A stretch of DNA of 64,000 nucleotides from Coturnix japonica. Lineage: Eukaryota > Chordata > Aves > Galliformes > Phasianidae. Where the stretch lies: contig NC_029532.1 in the NCBI RefSeq assembly GCF_001577835.2, forward strand, positions 434,001 to 498,000, written 5' to 3'. The notes beneath the pieces are model-generated. The model was not told the origin of the DNA, did not search any database, and saw nothing but the letters and a program-made list of their open reading frames with translations. Shown here piece after piece: positions 36,762 to 60,323 of the stretch (positions are counted from its first letter, which is position 1; every line of letters begins with the position of its first letter). Both the position numbers and the translations under genes were made by a program.

Positions 36762-39700
36762 CTACGTCCACAAAAGCACAACCAGAGCAACAAGCCCCAA
36801 AGCCAAGGTGAGGGTGATGAAGGCAACGGCTGCAGCCCACAGGGAGGGTGTGTGTCCCTTCACCCGCACTGGAGCCTCCGCTGGGATCATGTTGGTGAGG
36901 TTCAGCATGTAGCCAAGAGTCCAGCCCACGTTGGTGCTCCCCACCTGCCCAAGGAGAGGAGATGCTGAGTTAACCCCGTGCTGCACGTTCCCACCTGCTG
37001 GCCAAGTTCCCTGCTGACCTTCATCTGGAAGAAGATGTTGTTCCAGCTGGTCTCATTGAACTTGTAGGCATCGAGGAGGAGTGTGAGGATGTAGTTGGCG
37101 TTGGCGCAGTATTTAGGCAGTCGCTCAGGATTCTCCTCAGGGTAACTGGAAGACAGCTGGGAGGAGCAAGTTAGAGGAAGAAACAAAGGTATTTGTGGGC
37201 AATTTCCTCGTTAGTGAGCAGACAGCAGTAGGGGTCTGCAGAGCTCCATTTTAGGACCATTGTCTTTAATGTTATGATTAATGACTTGGACACAAGGCAT
37301 GGCACAGCTCCCAGGGCAGCGGGCACAGCCCCAAGTGCTCAAGGGCACAGCTGTAGGGTTGGGGTCTCTTGGGATCTCAGCTCTTCCCCCACCCATTTGC
37401 TTTTCCCCACAGCTTCCCATAACAAGAAACATACATCCTCCCAGGTTCTTGCACAGAATCGCTCAATGGTGTCCCTGACGGTGGCCAGCGACTGTCCCTC
37501 GGTCAGGTTGAGAAACTTGAAGTTGTAGTAAAAAGCAGAAAAGGCCTGAAAAGCAAGAGGTAGAAATATCAGTGAGTTACAATGAGGGCTGCCCTTCTCC
37601 CTCCAAGCAGGAAGGCCTGCTTGCATGGGTGGCTTTCACTGGGTCTGCCCCAGCTTTACCCAACCCCTGTTACACTATCTCTGTCACAGAAGAGATGATG
37701 GCTGGGGGTCTCACTAAGCATCTGTTTTATTAGAAGGGTCCCATTTTGAGAGCAGCCTGGAACCTCTGGTGCACCCTGGGGCACTGGCAGTATGGGTGCT
37801 GCTTGCCCCCGCTCTGCTGCAGGGAGGTGACAGTGGCACGGGGCTTAGCAGGACACCACAGCGCCAGGGGGACACACAGAGCTGGGGGAAGGAGGACGGG
37901 GTTTGCCTTACAAAGAACTGCCCGCTGACGGGGGGCTGGTAGATGCCATCGAAGGAGCAGTCCTGGCTCTGTCCACATGCCGAGAAGTTGAAGAGCTTCT
38001 TGATGGCAACCAAACACTCGCTGCTGTTGCTCCTGCCCTCCAGGGTCACATTTCTGTCATCAAGAGGCAGACGTGGGTCACTCTGGTTGGTGCAGGGGCT
38101 GGTGCGGAAGGAAGACAGCGAGATGGTTTCCTTGTAGTCTTTGGGGTAGCAAGGGTGTTCAACTAGTGTGCTGGAGGACGACTCCTGAGAACAGCAAAAT
38201 CCAATGATTTGCAGGCTGCAGCCTCCAACAGACCTCAAGGAGACTCCAGTGGTGGAGACTGCACAGCATCTGTCCACCATTATTGGGAAGGAAGCTTTTC
38301 CCTGCACCTGGTCAAATGTTCTCATGTTCCTGCTTGTGGAAATGTCACTTTGCATCTCCATAAAGCGTCTGACCCTGACATTTCTGCACCCTCCCGTGAG
38401 ACAGATGCACAAATCTGGACAAACCCTCACAAACCTTCACTTCTGATGCTTGCTGTGCTCCTCCCCACACCTGCCTGCCCACATCCAGGGAGCCTTTGCC
38501 AGCTCTCAGTCTCTATTGATGCCTCTCTGAATGAGCATTATCTGTTTATATTTTTACTACATTAACAAGAGAGTGTTTGGTATCACAAGAGTAGAATCCA
38601 ATTCCCCCCCCCTGTTCTCCTCTCACCACAATTAACTCCTTTGCCAGGCGCTTCCACATCTCGTTCTGCCCATAGCAGATGTAGCTGTGAGTGTAGATGT
38701 TGTAGTTGTATCCATACAGCGTGAATGTGGAGGTTTCGTTCCATTTTATGACTGAACCTTTGGGGGCAAAGCTGATCTGAGTTGATGCTCCTCCAAGGTC
38801 CAGAGCCCCAAAACTGTTGGCTGCCTCTGGATGGACCCACGTGTGTGCTTTTGGGGAGTACTGCCAAGGCAAAGCAGGAGAGGAAGAGGACTGTGAGACA
38901 GCTGGGATTACTTGCTCTCAGCAAAATTTTCAGCCCATGTAAGTCAATGGGGGATTGTTATTTAGTTTGGTGGATTTAGGATCTTAGCTGGCTCTTCCTG
39001 TACATGAGGTCCCACTGTCCCACTGGGAGCAAGAGAGCAGGGTGTTTGGCTCCAGCTTCCTTGAGTGACATGTGGAACCCAAACTAAGGCCTCCCAGCAC
39101 CACGTGGACATGGACACAGACTTTCCCTGGACAGTGAGGCAAAGCAGGAGCAGACTGTCCTCATTGGGCTGCATGGTCCCTAAGAGGCTCCATGTCCACG
39201 TGGTGCAAAGAGGTGCCCCCATTTTTTAGCAGGAACACCCCCATTCCTGACTTCTCCCCTGTCTTTCACTGTAAATAAGTCAGAGGATAACTGGCTGCTT
39301 CCCCCAGATCGTTGCTGAGAGACCCTTCCTTCTGTGCTGGCAAAGATTTGGGCATTTCACCCCTCCCACCTTGGTGAAGGACTCCAGCAGGTAGTTGATG
39401 GTGATCCAACCATAAGCTCCCTCCTCTTCTCCTGTAATGATCTGAGCCCCACAGAAAGCCACAGGATACTCTTGTATGGTTTTAGCGATTTCAGCCAGGA
39501 CTTGGTCTGCAGCTGAGCTGTTCTGTTCCCTAAGAAGGATTCAAAGGTTTGGACCCATGATGAGACAATCACAGCTGCTCTGTCAGCCTCCAGTGCCTCA
39601 CAGCTCTCATAGTGAAGAATTTGTGCCTTGTATCTAACTTAAACCTACCCCATTTAAAGCATCACTACATTCTATGGCAGAGTCCCCCCCATTTTTCTGC

Positions 39701-42124
39701 ATCCTGACCAGCTCCCTCTCAGTGGCAGCCCTCCTCTCCAGCACATGACTGCACCACTCAGCTTCGTGCCATCCTCAAGTGTCCTGAGGGTCACAGGTGA
39801 TCACACACCTATTGCTGGCTGCTGAGCTATGGGGTTCTGCCAGGACGGGGCCAGAGCAGCTTCAGACCTGAGTGGGGCAGAGCGTGTGGGGCTGTGGGCT
39901 GTGCTCACTCTCTGAAACAAGTAACCCTCAGGGTATGACCCAAAGGAGGGATTAGATTGCCAAGGCACTGAAATAATGTTAGAAATATGTAACCATAAAA
40001 CCAAGAGCCATGAAATGAAGACTGACATTTGAAGAGAGTTAATACCGGATGGGGAAAGGCCAGGTCCCACATCACCTCTGCCTCCTGCCTCTGCCCTGCC
40101 CTCCCACCATCACATCTGGGCAGACACAGGACCTTCCTGGGCTGTGGGGTCCCAGGATGCCCCTGGCCATCTCTGGGCAGCCTCTGTGACCCCAGAGCAG
40201 CTCAGCCACCCACGGGCCGGCTTTGTCCCCTGCCCAGAGTTGGCTCAGGGCAGCAGGAGAGCTGGGAGCACTTGACAGCTCAGCCCCACGCAGGATGTGG
40301 TGCCACTGCCCCACCGGCCCTGAGCCCCACAGCAGTACCTCAATAGCCTCATGCCAGCTGTCGCTCCAAAGTAAACTGAGACATCCCTCTGTTTTGCAGC
40401 AGGAATGACCTTCAGGGCTTCATCCAGGCACTCTCTTAGGGAAGCACCAGCTTTCGGGGGATCTTCGGCATAGCTTGATATGCCTGGCCCTGGAAGAGAG
40501 TCAAGCTGGGACAGGCTGATGAGGAACAGATGAAGGAGTGGGAGAACACAGGGCAGTGAGATCTGTCCCCTCCTGGCAAGAAAGGGTTCTTTATCAGGGT
40601 CCCCCGGTCCTGCAGGACCTGGCTCACAGATCTGTTATGATCTCCACCTCTTAGGCTGGCCCACAGTACCTGCACTCCTAACTGAGCCCTGAGCAGGTGT
40701 GTAACACTTGTCCATGTTTCATCACTGGGATTAAAGGCTTTGCCCAGGCTTGCATCCTCTTTGGATGCCAGAACAGGAGCACAGAGATCACAGAGGCAAA
40801 GCAGAGCCCAATAAGTGGAAAACAGAAGCAGTGGGACCTGCCATCTGCAAGCACTGCGTGAGCCAATGCACCAACCAGAAAGAGTAAGAGCTACCTGAGG
40901 GTCCCCACCACAGCCCCCCAGAAACACCGTGTCAGGATGAGACCTTCCCCCCTCAGGACAACTTGAGCAGTACAAAGTGGAGGGTGAAATCCAGAGGAAG
41001 ACCACGAACACTTCAGTCCCACCAAGTGGTTGGTTTTGTGTGTCATGGGCAGGACAAGGAGGGGGAGGCCAGGTCAACCCACCCACCACGCAAGCCCTTG
41101 CCCAGGGAATACTGACCCTGGACATCACAGGACAAGGTCTGGCTGACCACACCGGTGTTGTTCTGCTTGTCCGAGTCCCACTCGTAGACAAACAGAGAGG
41201 TGTGGGATGAGCCTGCATCAAACACCATCCCGTACTGGAAGGAACAACCAAGACATCATGCCAGGTTCATCAGCCCAGGGCATGCCTCAAAAGCAGCTCT
41301 GTGAGGTCGGGCTGTGTGCACCAGGCAGAGCGCAGTGGCAATAGGACATATCCCATCCATGCACTTAGCACAGGCACTTATCACAGCAGCAGACACTTTT
41401 AGTTCCCCCTGCTGAGGTCCATTCAGTCATGCCAGCTTACACAAGCATTTGTTGGTTTCCTCATGCTTTCTTATTTTCTTTATTGGTTGAATACCTCTCG
41501 TGTCTGCTTCAGCCCCACCCCTGGGCCAGCAGCTCCCCAGCTCAGCACTCCCTGCTCCCCAGCCCTATACAGCCTGAGAGCAGCCAGCTGCACCACCAGC
41601 CCCCCAAAGCCCAACACCTCCACCCAATGAGGGAACCCGGCCCTGGCTGCTCCCAGAAGTGAGATGGGGGATCAGGAGGAGCTGCAGTGCAGTGCTGCTG
41701 TGTGAGCAGCTGGGATGGAGCCCGGGGAGCTGTGGGGACAAAGGCCACGTGGAGGTGCATCGCGCTGCATTGCTGCGCTGCGGGGCAGAGGGAGCGGGCA
41801 GAACTCTGCCCTACCCACGTGTGAGTGTGCAGGGGGTTTCAGAGATGGCTCTTCTCGGCTGCCCAGGCTGTGTTAACTGGGAGTGAAACACCCACCCACC
41901 TGAGATACGGCAGGTCCCAGCAACACTGTCGGTCCTGACCCTCAGAGCCATGGGCTCTCACCTCCCCAGGGCTGTTCAGGGACCCTCTTTTGGCTCACCT
42001 GGATTGTGGGTGGCAGGGTGACATCTTCAACCCTCACCAGGCTGAGGATGAGGGCGATGATGGACAGTGTGACCAGCAGCCCGAGCAAGGCAGTGCTGAA
42101 GAGCTTCTTGTTAATGAACATCAT
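36762..42124 (-). CDS. NTPDase8-like ectonucleotidase, third copy
   Basis: Predicted cell-surface nucleotidase of the GDA1/CD39 family. Nine coding exons (minus): 42124-41999, 41234-41117, 40489-40339, 39529-39370, 38860-38627, 38184-37912, 37545-37435, 37156-37019 and 36944-36762, giving 497 aa. N-terminal anchor at about 10-32 ([18 protein letters not shown]); ACR1 [19 protein letters not shown]2 [15 protein letters not shown]3 [16 protein letters not shown]4 [17 protein letters not shown]5 [16 protein letters not shown]-terminal anchor ending [10 protein letters not shown]. Two donors are GTCAGT/GTCAGC (exons 2 and 8). Two ATGs in tandem at 42,124 and 42,121. It is the most diverged of the three copies and shows no conversion-like identity. 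A 5' UTR intron is likely (acceptor at 42,134, donor at 42,545, TATA-like cataaag near 42,628). It looks intact. Confidence 0.9.
37205..37300 (+). repeat. Probable CR1 internal fragment
   Basis: The stretch reading ctgcagagctccattttagga and tttaatgttatgattaatgacttggacac resembles the CR1 segment that normally reads like 'tgttcaacatcttcatcaatgacttggat'. It lies in intron 7 of the third NTPDase gene. The match is from memory and short. Confidence 0.45.
39575..39740 (-). repeat. CR1 LINE fragment
   Basis: The plus strand carries ccagtgcctcacagctctca, gtgaagaatttgtgccttg and tatctaacttaaacctaccc, a diverged reverse complement of the CR1 3' region. It lies in intron 3 of the third NTPDase gene. 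Confidence 0.75.
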
Positions 42125-42545
42125 GGGAAGGCACCTGCAAACCCAGAGAGGTACAAGGTGGGTGGCATGGCTGGATGGGAGCAGGAGCTGCAAAGAGAGC
42201 ATCCCCAAAAGCTCTCCCCAGGCTGACACTGTCACAGGCACAAAGGTCCTCAGTGGATGATGAGATCTCCCAGGAGAGCAGCAGTATTAGGATTAAAGTG
42301 TGGGGCTGTGGATGGAGGGACAGGTCCCCAGCAGCCTGGCACAACTGCGGTGGGGTCACAGTGGTCCTCCATTCCTCACAGCCACTCCCACTCAGCTCAT
42401 GGCTATGGGAAAGGATCAGGTCTGGGAGAAGCACAAAAACCCTGCACCAAACAGAGGGGGACATGGGAATTCACAACAAACCTCACTGGGGGATACTGCA
42501 GAAAGGGACAGTGATGCTATTTCACAATACATGTGCTCAGCTCAC

Positions 42546-42625
42546 CTGTGGCTCCGGAGCTGCTGTGTGTCCTCACCACGGCTCAGGGCTCCTCTGCTGC
42601 CTGCAGTGAGCCCAGCTGGGGCTCC
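42546..42625 (-). promoter_or_regulatory. Likely 5' UTR exon and TATA-type promoter of the third NTPDase gene
   Basis: On the minus strand a consensus donor (CCACAG|GTGAGCTG) ends at 42,546, preceded about 80 bp upstream by ggacataaagtgg, a TATA-like element near 42,628. Together with the acceptor at 42,134 this predicts a short non-coding first exon. The transcription start is not visible from sequence alone. Confidence 0.4.
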
Positions 42626-42699
42626 ACTTTATGTCCTTTGGAAGTGGACAATGCTTGAAGGTCATCTCCCCATTATTTTACCTCAGACTTCATCAGAAA

Positions 42700-45600
42700 G
42701 TTAGAGAAAACTCTTGATTGATTAATGTGTGTATTTACAGCCCGGCTCCTTCTGCATTTTTCTGACACCTTACCCTTGCCCAGTAAGTTCCTCCTCCTCA
42801 TTTGAATGGAATCATGTAGAAGAGTCCTTCAGCAGCTGGGTCACACCTTGTCTTTGACCATGGTTAACCCTTATTCCTCTGCTCTCCTCTCACACATACA
42901 CTTCCGTTCTTTCTCCCCTCTCACCAATCCTAACACTTTCATTTTGAGCCTCAGCAGGGATAAGAGGTGAGAGTGATGTTTCCAGTCTGCAGTGCCCTGG
43001 GTCACACACTCTTGAAGGAACAGGAGGGTGGTCCTGCTGGGGGTCCCAGGATTGTTCCCTGGGGGCAGGGCAGGACATCAGCATGGCCCAGCTGGGGCAC
43101 TCAGCCCTTCCCTGTGGGTGACCTGGCTGTCACGGGGCTCGTTAGGGTAAAAAGACGCACTTTCTGGGTGCCTTATCTCAGCTGAGTCAAACACAGAGGT
43201 GCTGGCTCTTGTTGCACTGTCCGACCTTCCCGGAGCACTCTGCCCTATGGCTGTGTGCCCCAATGTAACATCCTGTGAATCTGGGGGCTCAGCCACCTCT
43301 GAGCTCTCTGTCTGCAGCACAGACAGCCCAGCCTGTCACCACGGTGTCCCTCACTGCCACGTGCTGCTGTGGGACACCCAGAGCTCAGACTGTGGCACCG
43401 CTCTGCTCTCATCCCCACCCATCACACAACCTTCGGACCCAGGTTGGTTGCTTCACTGGAAGAGAATGGATGAGTGTCCTCTCCCTTCCTGGGTCTGAAG
43501 ATCTGCTGCTGTCCATGCAGCAGACAGGATGGGGCTTCCTGAGCAGCGGAGCCCCATCCCCAGGCAGGACAGGGAACAATGACCAGCCCTGATTCCATTC
43601 GCATCCACCTTTCCCCTAGGAGGAAATATGGATGAGTCTTGGGAGGAAACCTGGAGAAGCAAAGGCAGGAGAACCAGTTCCCCTGCACGGTCCCTGAGCA
43701 AACAGCTTGCCTGGTGCCGGGGGCTGGCAGGGCTGGGGCAGGGCTGCAGCGGGCACACAGCTCTGGGCAGGGACAGGGCAGGGCAGAGGCTTTGCTGGGA
43801 GTGGGAACGCTGTCATTAAATAGCTCAGTTAGAAAATCCTGAGGCAAGTCACAGGAAAGGGCTTAGTGATCTTGTTGACACAACTCTCCTTGCAGACACA
43901 TCGGGAACAGGAGACTGTGGGGTGCGGGGCTGAACTGGGGGCCAAGTATAGAACCCTTCCCAAACTTGCATCATGTCCTTAGCGTGCAGCATGGCACATC
44001 CATGCCTCCTTTGTTAGTGGGCTCACTTCCACCCTGGGTAATCAAATCAGATCATTACTTCTAGGCTGAGCACCAGCCCCTTCTCAGGAGGCACAAGGCT
44101 GGTTCCCCCAGCACCTGCCCATGGGCACCTTCTCATTGGTGTCACTGTCCCAGCCAGGGTCTGGGTGGTGACAACAGCCCTGACTCCATGCCAGAAAGTG
44201 ATGCCACTTGAGGGAGTGGTCTATAAAAGCATGGGCAGGGGCTGCCCACTTAGCTCTATTTCCCTTACATGTGTGGAAGTGAATTGCTGAAAGAAAGAAA
44301 TCACCCAGGCTTGCTGCCAGGGTTACTAACCCTCTGCACTGAGCATTGCAAAAAGCTGGTGAGGCAAGTACAGAGAGCAGCTGATGGAGATGAGTTGGTA
44401 AAGGCTTTGTCCCACCCACAAACCCCAGCCTCAGGGGTTCAAAGGGATGAGGCAGCCCAGACACCAGCCCTGGGTGGCAGCGCACACCGCAGCTGTGCCG
44501 CATGGCTTGGCACCATGGCTGCAGCCTGGCTGGGGGGCAGAAGATGTCAGAAGGGTGTGCTCAGCAGAGATGGAGTGCTGATATTTGAGATGGTTGTGCT
44601 CAGCCTCAAAACCCAACCAAAATTTGGCCCTTTGTTTCCCTTCCCTCAGCAAACACAGCAGACAGTGGCTGCCCCCAGTTAGTTCTTGCAAGACTTGGAT
44701 TTATGTGTGGGCAGCTCCAGACATCTATTCATGACAGGATGGCTCTGGAAAACACAGCCCATACCCAGAGCCTGGGGCTCCCACCATGGCCACAGCACCA
44801 ATGGTGCCACCTGGTCCAGGTGCTCCACATCTCCTACACCGTTCTCCTCATAGAGCCCACGTGTGGCTGCTCACATGGCACACCAGCTCCCACCAACCCT
44901 GGGCAAAGCAGGACGTTGTCCAAACCGCAGCCCAAGCATCCCTCCAGAGCTGCAGCTCCAGCTCCTGATTCACACCACACTGCAATGTCAAAGCCACAGC
45001 CATGCTGAGAAGATTCCCAGGTGCTGCCCATATTGAGATGCAAATGGAGGCTGCTGGGACAAACTCATCACAGCTGTCTCCTTTGGAATCCCTCATGTCC
45101 CTGTCGTATCTCAGGTCACACTGGACACTTGTTCCTCCCATATATGAAGTCTGGACAGGGTGTCCTTGCCTGGGCTGTGCTCTGAAGGCACCATACAGAC
45201 ATGGCAGCATCAGCCTCATCTCCCTTTAGTGTGGTCATCCCCACACAAGGCTGTCTCTCCAGGAGCTGCTCCTGTTGCAGCTGGGACACAGAGAGGGGTG
45301 ACAGCCAGGGCTGGGTTTGTCCCTGCCACAGGTTCAGCCCCAGCACAGGGGGATGCTCCCAGGAGCATTAATGGCTTGTTTCACCCCAGCCACGTTGGCT
45401 CAAGGTCCTGAGAAGTTCTGCTGCAGGATTTGTATCCCTGAACATGAAGGGTGTTTCCTCTTACAAGGAGTGATTCCCTGGAAGCAGCCTGGCTGCTCCA
45501 GATGCCAGGCAAACCCCACGACCCCCGCACTGTGTATGCAGCCCTCTCGCCCTCACTGAGGGCAGCACCCACATCCCCATACCATCCTCATGTCCCCAAA

Positions 45601-47900
45601 CACACCTGAGAGCTTGCCTGGCTTTGGAGAGCAGAGCTGGGGGCGCATGAAGTGCAGGATGAGCCGCATGCAGGTAGATGTGGCATTGTCCCCTGTGTCA
45701 CACCCCACAGCTTGGTGACACAGTCAGGTTGGGCCTGATGGGCCTGGGTGAGCCCCACCACAGCTCAGTGCCAGGAGCTGCCCCACGTCATGGCGGGGCT
45801 GTGGGATACCGTCATCCCTCTGATCTTTTTGTGGTGTGCCCCTTCCCTGCCTTAATTAGCTGGGTGGGTGGTGAGCTCTGGCATCCCAAAGGCATCCATC
45901 CATCCCCAAAGGACTCAGTGAGTGTCCTCATCTGACTCAGAGGTTCTTCCTGCTCCCCGCTCCTCTCCATCCCCATGTCACGACATCCCCATGTCACGAC
46001 ATCCCCATGTCACAACATCCCCATGTCACGACATCCCCATGTCACGACATCCCCATGTCCCACCAGGCCCTTTCACACCCTTCAGCAGACCCTGGCAGTG
46101 CCACCACCTGCACCAGCCCCGTCCCACTCCCACCACACCACCCCCAGCCCTCACAGCAGCCCCATATGAAGAAGTCAGTGAGGTGACACAGCACTTGTGG
46201 CTTTGTGGGCACAACCACAGCACGGGGACTCCAAGAGTGGGGATGAACTTGCTGTGCAAGCAGGGAGAGGACAAGAAATAGCTCCTGCTTTCTCCCAAGT
46301 GCCGTGACCTCGGTGCACCGTAGCGTGACGCAAGTGAGCAATAGCTGGCTCCAAGTGGACCAACTCCAGGCAAGCATGGGAACATTGTGGCCTCACCTGG
46401 TTGGCATCAAGCCCTGAAAAACCACTTCAAAGGAGATGCAGGAGCAGAGGAGCCAGCTCCCCACACCCGAGTCCTGGCGCCACCTAAGGGTTCAAAAGGA
46501 CCAAGCTAAATGGGTGCTCCTGTCCTGTTTGCTGTGCTGGAGCCTGATCCCAGGCTAGTACAAGCCACTTCGAGTCACCAGGGACATCCAGTCCATAAGC
46601 AGGTCACACCACACGGCCCAGCCTGGGGTGCCAGAGGGATCCTGCTCAACTGACACTGGTTCTGCCACTGCCTCTGTGTAACAGCCTGGATGAACGAGCA
46701 CCTGCACACAGGGACAACCTTCATCACCAGTGGAAATTCCCTCCCTGTGCACAATTGCTCACTGGGAGAAAAGCAGCAGCCACTTGTCTCATTGCACTCA
46801 TAGCACTTCCCAGGGCCAGGGGAGATCCGCCTTGTACTCACAGGGGCACTGCCAATGTCCCGACAGGCAGCGGTTGCCTTTGACCATGCTCCAAACGCCA
46901 ACCCCTGCCTGGAACCCTCAGCCTCACCTGGTTTAGGGTTATTAAGATTATTAAGATTAATTAATTAGATTTATGCTCTTGGCCAGTACTTGCTTTCCTG
47001 GGCTATTCTTCCTAGTCCTGTGTCCCTACATCTGCCCTCATGGACCGCTCACAGCTCCACATATCTCAGCTTCCAGGCACGAGCAGCCCTCAGGAAGGGT
47101 GATTTATCACTGCCTGTTCCTCCAAGTTCTCCTGTGTGCAAATTCTCTCCTTGAAGGCCACAGCTTCTGCCATTAATCAAAGCAGTGATGTCTTGTGTGC
47201 TCCTTGTGCAGGCCTCAGAGGCAATCTGTAACAAAGCTCTTATAGCCTGAATGGAGCACCAGGCAATTTGCTGCGGAGAGCTTTTTCAGAAGGGAAGGTG
47301 ATAAGGAACATCCCAAGAGATCTGAATTCACACCATGAGTTTATATAACCAGCAAACCAAACAAAGAAATAAACTCAGGAAATTGGTCCTTTCCTTCCTG
47401 CATGCTCCCAAATTGCTAAAAGCAAACACAGGTTGTGCAAGAGGCCAAACAATTACAGGGTTTCTAGAACTTGACGTCTCACAGACAGCTCAGGGGCAGA
47501 TTCAGGTTCTTAACATGCTCGTGGTGGCTGGGACACTGGGACACAGAGGTGGCTGAGCTACCCCTGCCAGCACCCCAACCTGTAAGGAACGGATCTGCAA
47601 CAGAAACCAAAATTACACATTTCTGTCCCAAATACACACATCAGCTCTCTCTCATTCAGAGTCCAGCCCCGTAAAACCTGCCAGCGCACTAAAAATGTGA
47701 AGCACTGATCAGGGGAAAAACAGAGAGAAATGAGTATTGCTGCTTAAGACAATGGCTGGTTATGACTGTGGTCTCAGTGCACATGAGCTGGTGGCTGCAG
47801 AGCTCTTGGCCCTGAAGAAGCTGTTAATCTCCAGCTCCACGTGCTCTTCAGGCGGTGGTTATAGGAACAGAAACTTTCTGGGGAAGAAAGGAACAGAGGA
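42700..47900. other. Intergenic region without an identifiable gene
   Basis: About 5.2 kb of moderately GC-rich DNA. There are many short ORFs but none with a domain, a consistent set of splice sites or recognisable homology. Contains the 16-bp minisatellite at 45,971. A minus-strand frame at 46,901-46,575 containing a Cys-rich stretch (CYECNETSGCCF) was considered but has no supporting features. Confidence 0.5.
45971..46058 (+). repeat. Minisatellite, 16-bp unit CCCCATGTCACGACAT
   Basis: About 5.5 nearly perfect tandem copies; one copy reads cacaacat in place of cacgacat. The unit contains the near-palindrome ATGTCACGACAT. Confidence 0.95.
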
Positions 47901-47924
47901 ATGAACCAGCTCACCCCATGCGCT

Positions 47925-47930
47925 TTTATT
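47925..47930 (-). terminator. TMEM203 polyadenylation signal
   Basis: TTTATT on the plus strand (AATAAA on the minus strand), about 190 bp beyond the TMEM203 stop codon. Confidence 0.65.
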
Positions 47931-48117
47931 TTCAAATAACACACCCGGCATTTACAAAGTGCTGCACTGGAGACAGTTTGAGACTCACACCGTGGGCTGA
48001 GCGAGCCTGGAATGCAAAAGCATCTTGTGAAGAAGCACAAAGCACGGGCTGCTCCTCCCACCCCAACCCTGCGTCCGGCCCCATCGCACACACTGGGTCG
48101 GGATGGGCCCCACGGGT

Positions 48118-48528
48118 TCAGTTGACACGGCAGGCCCGGATCATGAGCAGCTGCAGGAGGATGAAGACGGGCGACATGATGAGCCCGTACCACAGCTCCC
48201 GGGAGCGCTCCACCAGCTTCTGGCACAGCAGCATCTCGAAGACGAACTTGAGGCTGAGGATGGTGAGGATCCAGAAGAGCCGCAGCACCGCCAGCCGCTT
48301 CTCGCCGTCCTGGAACAGCCGCACCGACACGATGGCGGTGAAATACGTGCTGAGCCCGTCGGCCACGAAGAACGGGACGAAAACGACCCACCAGGAGAGC
48401 GGGGAGGCCTCGCTGTCCAGCTTCAGCACCAGCAGCACCGAGAACACGAGCAGCGCCAGGCCGTGCAGGAAGATCTCGAACGTGGCGAATCCCAACCACT
48501 GCACCAGCTCCCGCAGCGAGAACAGCAT
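48118..48528 (-). CDS. TMEM203: Transmembrane protein 203
   Basis: Small multipass endoplasmic reticulum protein known to act in calcium handling and, in mammals, linked to STING signalling and spermiogenesis. A single coding exon of 136 aa, the family length, from MLFSLRELVQWLGFATFEIF to LLQLLMIRACRVN. Four hydrophobic segments at roughly residues 12-36, 45-70, 80-102 and 112-130. The conserved ADGLSTYFTAIVSVRLFQDG between them and the RACRVN end are as I know them in mammals. The open frame extends 25 codons further upstream through GC-rich DNA, but the family start is the ATG at 48,528. Head-to-head with NDOR1, as in human. Looks intact. Confidence 0.97.
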   Translation of the reverse strand: MLFSLRELVQWLGFATFEIFLHGLALLVFSVLLVLKLDSEASPLSWWVVFVPFFVADGLSTYFTAIVSVRLFQDGEKRLAVLRLFWILTILSLKFVFEMLLCQKLVERSRELWYGLIMSPVFILLQLLMIRACRVN

Positions 48529-48716
48529 CGTCCCGTCGCCCCGCCGCCCCGCTCCGTCCCGCTCCTGTCGCTCCGTCCCGCCGCTCTCGGGGCCCGCGGC
48601 CACCGGGCCGAGCCCGGCCGCCCCGCCCCGCCCTGCGGCGCCTCGTGATGACGTTACGGAAGTGCTGCCGGGTCGGTGGCGTGGACTGAGCGTGATCCGG
48701 TCCCGCTGTTATCGTT

Positions 48717-48746
48717 GTGTCCGTGTCCGTGTCCGTGTCCGTGTCC
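48717..48746 (+). repeat. Five copies of GTGTCC
   Basis: Perfect hexamer array in the predicted NDOR1 first exon or core promoter. It would be transcribed as part of the 5' UTR if transcription starts upstream. Confidence 0.95.
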
Positions 48747-48880
48747 TCCCGCACTGACTCGTCCCGCCGCTCGTTCCCCGCTCCCCGTGAGCTGGGACCA
48801 TCGCAGCCCACGGTACGTGCTGCGTTACGGGGCTCTGGGCTTGTCCCCGTTATTGCTGCCTCCAGCTGCCGGCGCTGCTG

Positions 48881-48948
48881 TGTAGCTGGGTTTGGTTGTT
48901 GTTTGTAGCTGGGTTTGGTTGTTGTTTGTAGCTGGGTTTGGTTGTTGT
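48881..48948 (+). repeat. Three tandem copies of a 23-bp unit
   Basis: Unit TGTAGCTGGGTTTGGTTGTTGTT, nearly perfect, in the first (5' UTR) intron of NDOR1 about 60 bp before its acceptor. G- and T-rich on the transcribed-sense strand. Confidence 0.95.
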
Positions 48949-48950
48949 GA

Positions 48951-60284
<11,334 letters not shown>

Positions 60285-60317
60285 GCCTGGCTCCCTGCTC
60301 TGCCTGAGCTGTGCCTG

Positions 60318-60323
60318 AATAAA
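60318..60323 (+). terminator. NDOR1 polyadenylation signal
   Basis: Canonical AATAAA only about 35 bp after the NDOR1 stop codon, giving an unusually short 3' UTR. Followed by T/G-containing sequence. Confidence 0.7.

Noticed and set aside
46575-46901. Minus-strand frame with a Cys-rich stretch
   Set aside because: No signal peptide, splice sites or family match. Probably chance.
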